NCBI RefSeq assembly: GCF_050717515.1 | Contig: NZ_JBOITL010000021.1 | Location: 124,001 to 188,000 of the forward strand | Length of the DNA: 64,000 nt | DNA from: Clostridium_AD sp050717515 | GTDB taxonomy: Bacteria > Bacillota > Clostridia > Clostridiales > Clostridiaceae | Direction: 5' to 3' | Shown: positions 60,178 to 64,000 of the stretch, in pieces | Position numbering within the stretch: the first letter of the stretch is position 1 | How the letters are laid out: every line of letters starts with the position of its first letter | Position numbers and translations under genes: made by a program | The notes under the pieces: generated by a model | Told to the model about the DNA's origin: nothing | What the model saw: the letters and a program-made list of their open reading frames with translations, nothing else | The model's database searches: none

Positions 60178-60885
60178 TTACACCATTTTATTAATTTCTT
60201 TTTTTAATCTTTTTATAATTCTTTTTTCAAGTCTTGAAATATAAGATTGTGATATTCCAAGTATATCAGCCACTTCCTTTTGTGTTTTTTCTGTAGTTCC
60301 ATTTAATCCAAATCTTAGTTGCACAATTTCTTTTTCTCTTGCACTTAAACGTTGCATAGCAAGCCAAAGTAATTGTTTATCTACATCATCTTCAATAATA
60401 TTGTAAACCACATCATTCTCTGTGCCAAGAATGTCGGAAAGTAATAATTCATTACCATCCCAATCAACATTTAGAGGCTCATAAAAAGAAATTTCCGTTT
60501 TAATTTTACTATTCCGCCTAAGATACATTAAAATTTCATTTTCAATACATCTTGAAGCGTATGTAGCTAGCTTGATTTTTTTTTCAGGGTCAAAAGTATT
60601 AACTGCTTTGATAAGCCCTATGGTTCCTACAGAAATTAAGTCTTCAACATTTACACCTGTATTTTCAAACTTCCTAGCTATATATACTACTAGTCTTAAA
60701 TTTCTTTCGATTAAGGTGGCTCTCACCTTTTTATCTCCTGTATCTAATCTGACTACTAGTTCATCCTCTTCATCCTTAGTTAAAGGAGGCGGTAGTGCAT
60801 CATTCCCCCCTATATAAAACAAATTTTTTGAAAATACTTTGAACTTAACAATCAACTTGTTTAACACTACTTTAAAATTAAACAT
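60178..60885 (-). CDS. sigE: Sporulation sigma factor sigma-E
   Basis: A 235-residue mother-cell sigma factor. N-terminal pro-sequence-like helix (VVLNKLIVKFKVFSKNLFYIGG) precedes region 2 (NLRLVVYIARKFENTGVNVEDLISVGTIGLIKAVNTFDPEKKIKLATYASRCIENEI) and region 4 (LSAREKEIVQLRFGLNG...TQKEVADILGISQSYISRLEKRIIKRLKKE). Processed by SpoIIGA, encoded 51 bp upstream. ATG 60885 after AAAGAGGAGGACATT. Confidence 0.95.
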   Translation of the reverse strand: MFNFKVVLNKLIVKFKVFSKNLFYIGGNDALPPPLTKDEEDELVVRLDTGDKKVRATLIERNLRLVVYIARKFENTGVNVEDLISVGTIGLIKAVNTFDPEKKIKLATYASRCIENEILMYLRRNSKIKTEISFYEPLNVDWDGNELLLSDILGTENDVVYNIIEDDVDKQLLWLAMQRLSAREKEIVQLRFGLNGTTEKTQKEVADILGISQSYISRLEKRIIKRLKKEINKMV

Positions 60886-60936
60886 AATGTCCTCCTCTTT
60901 CTATTATTTGTAAACAATGATTATTGTTATATGAAC

Positions 60937-61746
60937 CTATAAACTGAGTATACCTCTAGACATAAGCCCGTTATAATCATTATCTTTGCTTAATTTATAC
61001 TCGCAAAAGGCTATAATTACATCTCTTGTTTCAATGTTTTTTTTATCAATATGAATATTAATATACTCTGGTTTAAACCCTACAAGCCTACCCTTTGTAC
61101 CATTAAGTACAGTATATGGAATGTAATAAGTATTGTTTTTTTTCAGCATTACCTCACTTAAAATATCCCTTTCAACAATTAACACTGGCAAATTAGTAGC
61201 AGGCTCCCGAAGCTCATTTCCTGTATCTAAAAATGCCACAATAGTTTTTTTATAACTTTTATTAACTATATCAACAGTGTATATAAGTGTTAATATTTTT
61301 TTTCTATCCCCTATAAAAATTATGATCCTGTATATCAATATATAAATTATCATTACTGAAAGAAGTAATTTTTCATAAGGAAAATTTATTATAATTATAT
61401 TAAATGACATATTATCACTATTACTTATTTGAATAAATAAACACATCCCAGCTAAAAGAATTGAATATAATATAAATACTAAACAAGCCTTAATGTTGAA
61501 TAAAAATTTTTTTTCTCTAAAAACAATTAAAATCATTGCAATGACTATTAATATTTTAAAAGGTATATATGACAAGTATTTAAGCTTTGGGTACACTACT
61601 GTTAAAACATATAAGCTACCCACAAAACTTGATAGGCACATCCACATAAGATTTACTCTTTTTCTTAATGTTTGAACAGTAACATGCAATATGAATAGAT
61701 TAACTATAAAATTTACTAATATAAGAACATCTACATATACTATCAC
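60937..61746 (-). CDS. spoIIGA: Sporulation sigma-E processing peptidase SpoIIGA
   Basis: A 269-residue protein: five N-terminal membrane helices (VYVDVLILVNFIVNLFILHVTV...), then a cytosolic aspartic-protease domain with VAFLDTGNELREP near 176 holding the catalytic Asp. It cuts the pro-sequence from sigma-E. I start at GTG 61746 (MIVYVDVLILVNF), 8 nt after GGAGG; the longest frame adds eight codons without a site. Forms an operon with sigE. Confidence 0.93.
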   Translation of the reverse strand: MIVYVDVLILVNFIVNLFILHVTVQTLRKRVNLMWMCLSSFVGSLYVLTVVYPKLKYLSYIPFKILIVIAMILIVFREKKFLFNIKACLVFILYSILLAGMCLFIQISNSDNMSFNIIIINFPYEKLLLSVMIIYILIYRIIIFIGDRKKILTLIYTVDIVNKSYKKTIVAFLDTGNELREPATNLPVLIVERDILSEVMLKKNNTYYIPYTVLNGTKGRLVGFKPEYINIHIDKKNIETRDVIIAFCEYKLSKDNDYNGLMSRGILSL

Positions 61747-61874
61747 TCGTCCTTCCTCCTTTAAAAACATTATATAACTTATACAATCAAAATTTTGTCA
61801 TTTTTTACCACATTTATAAATTTTATTCTTTTATAAACCGTCATCAATTCCCATATTTTGTTTCAAACGCAAAT

Positions 61875-61894
61875 AAAGCGCCTTTCGGCACTTT
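61875..61894 (-). terminator. Terminator of ftsZ
   Basis: AAAGTGCC-GAAA-GGCGCTTT on the minus strand, a stem with one G-U and a GAAA tetraloop, then ATTTG. The 61747-61975 gap holds this and AT-rich bases. Confidence 0.8.
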
Positions 61895-61975
61895 ATTATT
61901 TGTTAATTAAATTTAAATAAATCACAAGCCAGTAGACTTGTCTATTCTAGACTAGTCTATTTAATAAAATATAGT

Positions 61976-63067
61976 TTACTTACTTTGTCTTCTTAAAAAA
62001 GCTGGAATTTCCAAATCAGAACTTTCATAATCTTTAGTATAGGCAGCTTCTTCGATAGGTTTAACAAATTCTTTTTCTTTAGTCTTTGGTACAGTTTTAT
62101 TTTTTAAGATTTGTTCATTTTCAAAGCCAGTTGCTATAACTGTTATTCTTATTTCATCTTTTAGATTTTCATCTATAACTGCACCAAATATAATATTAGC
62201 ATCTGGATCTGCAGCTCCTTGAACAATTTCCGCAGCTTCATTTATTTCAAGGAGTCCTAAATCAGTTCCACCAGTAATATTTAAAAGTACACCAGTAGCA
62301 CCAACTATAGAAGTTTCGAGTAATGGGCTTGAAATAGCTTGCTTTGCTGCTTCTTGGGATCTATTATCACCTGAGGCTCTACCAACACCCATATGTGCAA
62401 GACCTTTTGCAAGCATAATTGTTCTTACATCTGCAAAATCTAGATTTACAAGACCGGGTATAGTAATTAAGTCAGATATACCTTGTATACCTTGTCTTAA
62501 AACATCATCTGCCATTTTGAAAGAGTCCATCAATGTAGTTTTCTTATCTACCATGGTTAATAATCTTTCATTTGGAATTGTCACCAAAGTATCTACCGTT
62601 TCTTTAAGAGTTTTTATTCCTATTTCAGCATTAATCATTCTTTTTCTGCCCTCAAAAGGAAATGGCTTTGTTACAACTCCTACAGTCAGTATTCCCATAG
62701 ATTTAGCAATTTCTGCAACCACAGGTGCAGCTCCAGTACCAGTACCGCCCCCCATACCTGCAGTAATAAACACCATATCTGCGCCTTTTATAGCTTGGGA
62801 TATCTCATCTCTGCTTTCTTCTGCTGCTTTCATACCAATCTCTGGATTGGCTCCTGCTCCTAGCCCCTTAGTTAGTTTATCTCCAATTTGAATTTTTTGT
62901 ACCGCCTGAGAAAGAATTAAAGCTTGTTTATCTGTATTTATAGCTATAAACTCTACGTTTTTAAGTCCCTCCATAATCATTCTGTTTATAGCGTTATTTC
63001 CTCCGCCACCACACCCAATTACTTTTATCTGAGCAAATTCTTGAACATCAACATCAAAATCTAGCAC
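61976..63067 (-). CDS. ftsZ: Cell-division protein FtsZ
   Basis: A 363-residue tubulin-like GTPase. GTP site GCGGGGNNAINRM near 19, tubulin signature GGGTGTGAAP near 105, and T7 loop NLDFADVRTIMLAKG near 205. The C-terminal EIPAFLRRQSK is the conserved FtsA/SepF-binding tail. Starts at GTG 63067 after AAGGAGGTAGTGTT. 15 bp after ftsA. Confidence 0.97.
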   Translation of the reverse strand: MLDFDVDVQEFAQIKVIGCGGGGNNAINRMIMEGLKNVEFIAINTDKQALILSQAVQKIQIGDKLTKGLGAGANPEIGMKAAEESRDEISQAIKGADMVFITAGMGGGTGTGAAPVVAEIAKSMGILTVGVVTKPFPFEGRKRMINAEIGIKTLKETVDTLVTIPNERLLTMVDKKTTLMDSFKMADDVLRQGIQGISDLITIPGLVNLDFADVRTIMLAKGLAHMGVGRASGDNRSQEAAKQAISSPLLETSIVGATGVLLNITGGTDLGLLEINEAAEIVQGAADPDANIIFGAVIDENLKDEIRITVIATGFENEQILKNKTVPKTKEKEFVKPIEEAAYTKDYESSDLEIPAFLRRQSK

Positions 63068-63082
63068 AACACTACCTCCTTA

Positions 63083-64000
63083 TTAGAAAAAGTCTGCAAA
63101 AAACCCTTTGATTTTTGCTGCAAAATCGTTTTTCCCACTTTTATTTTGTTTTTTTGACCATTTACTTTCATCTATTTCTTCAGAAAAACTGTTGCTAGTT
63201 TTAAGATTATTAACAGCTTGTACAACTATTCCAACTGCTGTAACATATATAGGGCTAGCCGCTCCCACATAATCTGGAGAACCTATTCTCACTGACTTAT
63301 TGAATATCTCTTTACTTAACTCAGTGGTGCCTCTAAATAAAGAGATACCTCCACCAACTATAACTACACCAGAAATTTCTTTATAAAATCCACTATTTAA
63401 TAAGTTGCTTTTAATTAAATTTAATAATTCTTCTACTCTAGCCTCAATTATATCAATTAATAAGTTATTATCAATATCCGTAAAATTATCATAAGAATCT
63501 TTAACTCTGATTTTCTCTACATCGGTTTCTTTACCTTTAACTAAACTTCCATATTTAAGCTTTAATCTTTCACCTTCGCTAAATGGAACCTTAAGACAAA
63601 CCGCTATATCATTGGTTATGTTATTTCCACCTAATTGAAGAATAGAAGTATATTTTAATTTTGAACCCTTGTATATTGAGATATCAATGGTCTCTGCTCC
63701 AACATCTACGATTGCTATACCCATATCTTTCTCTTCTCTTCGTAGCACAGCTTCTGAAATAGCTGATGGTTGAAGTACTATCCCATTAACTTTAATTCCA
63801 GCACGTTTCACACTTTTCAACAAATTACTAACTACGGTAGATTGTGCCATGACTACTTGTGCTTCAACTTCTAGTCTTACTCCACTCATTCCTATTGGGT
63901 CTTTGATATTGTCATATCCATCAACAATATATTGTTCAGGTTCAACCCCAACTATTTCTTTATCGGATGGAACTGATATAAGTTTAGCCGCTTCAATTAC
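63083..64000 (-). CDS. ftsA: Cell-division protein FtsA, C-terminal part (start beyond right edge)
   Basis: 306 codons open to the edge of the window; the N-terminus lies beyond base 64000. IVGVEPEQYIVDGYDNIKDP then IGMSGVRLEVEAQVV is the 1C region; GIAIVDVGAETIDISIYKGSKL and VVIVGGGISLFRG are actin-fold motifs. C-terminal KNDFAAKIKGFFADFF is an amphipathic membrane-targeting helix. It anchors FtsZ filaments to the membrane and is followed directly by ftsZ. Confidence 0.93.
   Translation of the reverse strand, partial: VIEAAKLISVPSDKEIVGVEPEQYIVDGYDNIKDPIGMSGVRLEVEAQVVMAQSTVVSNLLKSVKRAGIKVNGIVLQPSAISEAVLRREEKDMGIAIVDVGAETIDISIYKGSKLKYTSILQLGGNNITNDIAVCLKVPFSEGERLKLKYGSLVKGKETDVEKIRVKDSYDNFTDIDNNLLIDIIEARVEELLNLIKSNLLNSGFYKEISGVVIVGGGISLFRGTTELSKEIFNKSVRIGSPDYVGAASPIYVTAVGIVVQAVNNLKTSNSFSEEIDESKWSKKQNKSGKNDFAAKIKGFFADFF

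Overview
The window is about 64 kb of low-GC DNA with the gene set of an endospore-forming Clostridium sensu lato: ftsA-ftsZ-spoIIGA-sigE, spoIVA, a glycine cleavage operon, acetate kinase and AT-rich codon use. Almost everything is on the minus strand. No rRNA operon and only one tRNA, tRNA-Pro(GGG), is present. The species cannot be named from the sequence. All functional calls come from reading motifs, not from searches.

Left part (1-28.9 kb) is core and metabolic. It opens with a respiratory or quinone-type cluster: a UbiD-like decarboxylase (partial), a polyprenyl diphosphate synthase, and a type II NADH dehydrogenase fused to a DoxX-like membrane domain. A divergent NMT1/THI5-like lipoprotein gene has a palindrome inside its promoter. 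Then come acetate kinase, a radical-SAM/DNA-metabolism pair, a decayed hybrid-cluster-protein gene, an O6-methylguanine methyltransferase, an EamA transporter with a His-rich tail, RNase Z and a nitroreductase. A sulfur-amino-acid cluster follows (cystine-type ABC importer plus PLP C-S lyase), then a methyltransferase, a chemotaxis receptor, and the glycine cleavage operon gcvT-gcvH-gcvPA-gcvPB-lpdA-lplA.

Middle part (about 29-44.6 kb) is an accessory region and the most unusual part. About twenty small, unrelated, same-strand genes are separated by a family of modular intergenic repeats. Eleven copies carry a conserved roughly 53-bp core that reads as an intrinsic terminator on the minus strand. 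Five of these are extended by a second hairpin and a conserved TATAAT box, and three junctions carry a different (B-type) promoter module. At least six reduced junctions keep only the ends. The cargo includes GNAT acetyltransferases, a HIT protein, a nucleoside phosphorylase, an LspA-like protein, a CdsA homologue, an L7/L12-CTD membrane protein, a sugar isomerase, glycine-zipper proteins, a phage-tail-like glycine-rich operon and gene fragments. The layout resembles an integron cassette array, but the classical attC boxes are not visible. The right edge has fragments of an IS91-family transposase and of a tyrosine recombinase beside tRNA-Pro.

Right part (44.6-64 kb) is core again: spoIVA, gpsA, der, a DUF512 radical-SAM gene, and the phosphate regulon (phoB-phoR-pstS-pstC-pstA-pstB-phoU plus a second binding protein) with visible PHO boxes. 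It ends with pgeF, nrdR, a YlmC/YmxH protein, sigE, spoIIGA, ftsZ and the 3' part of ftsA. The sigG gene, which in many clostridia follows sigE, is not here.
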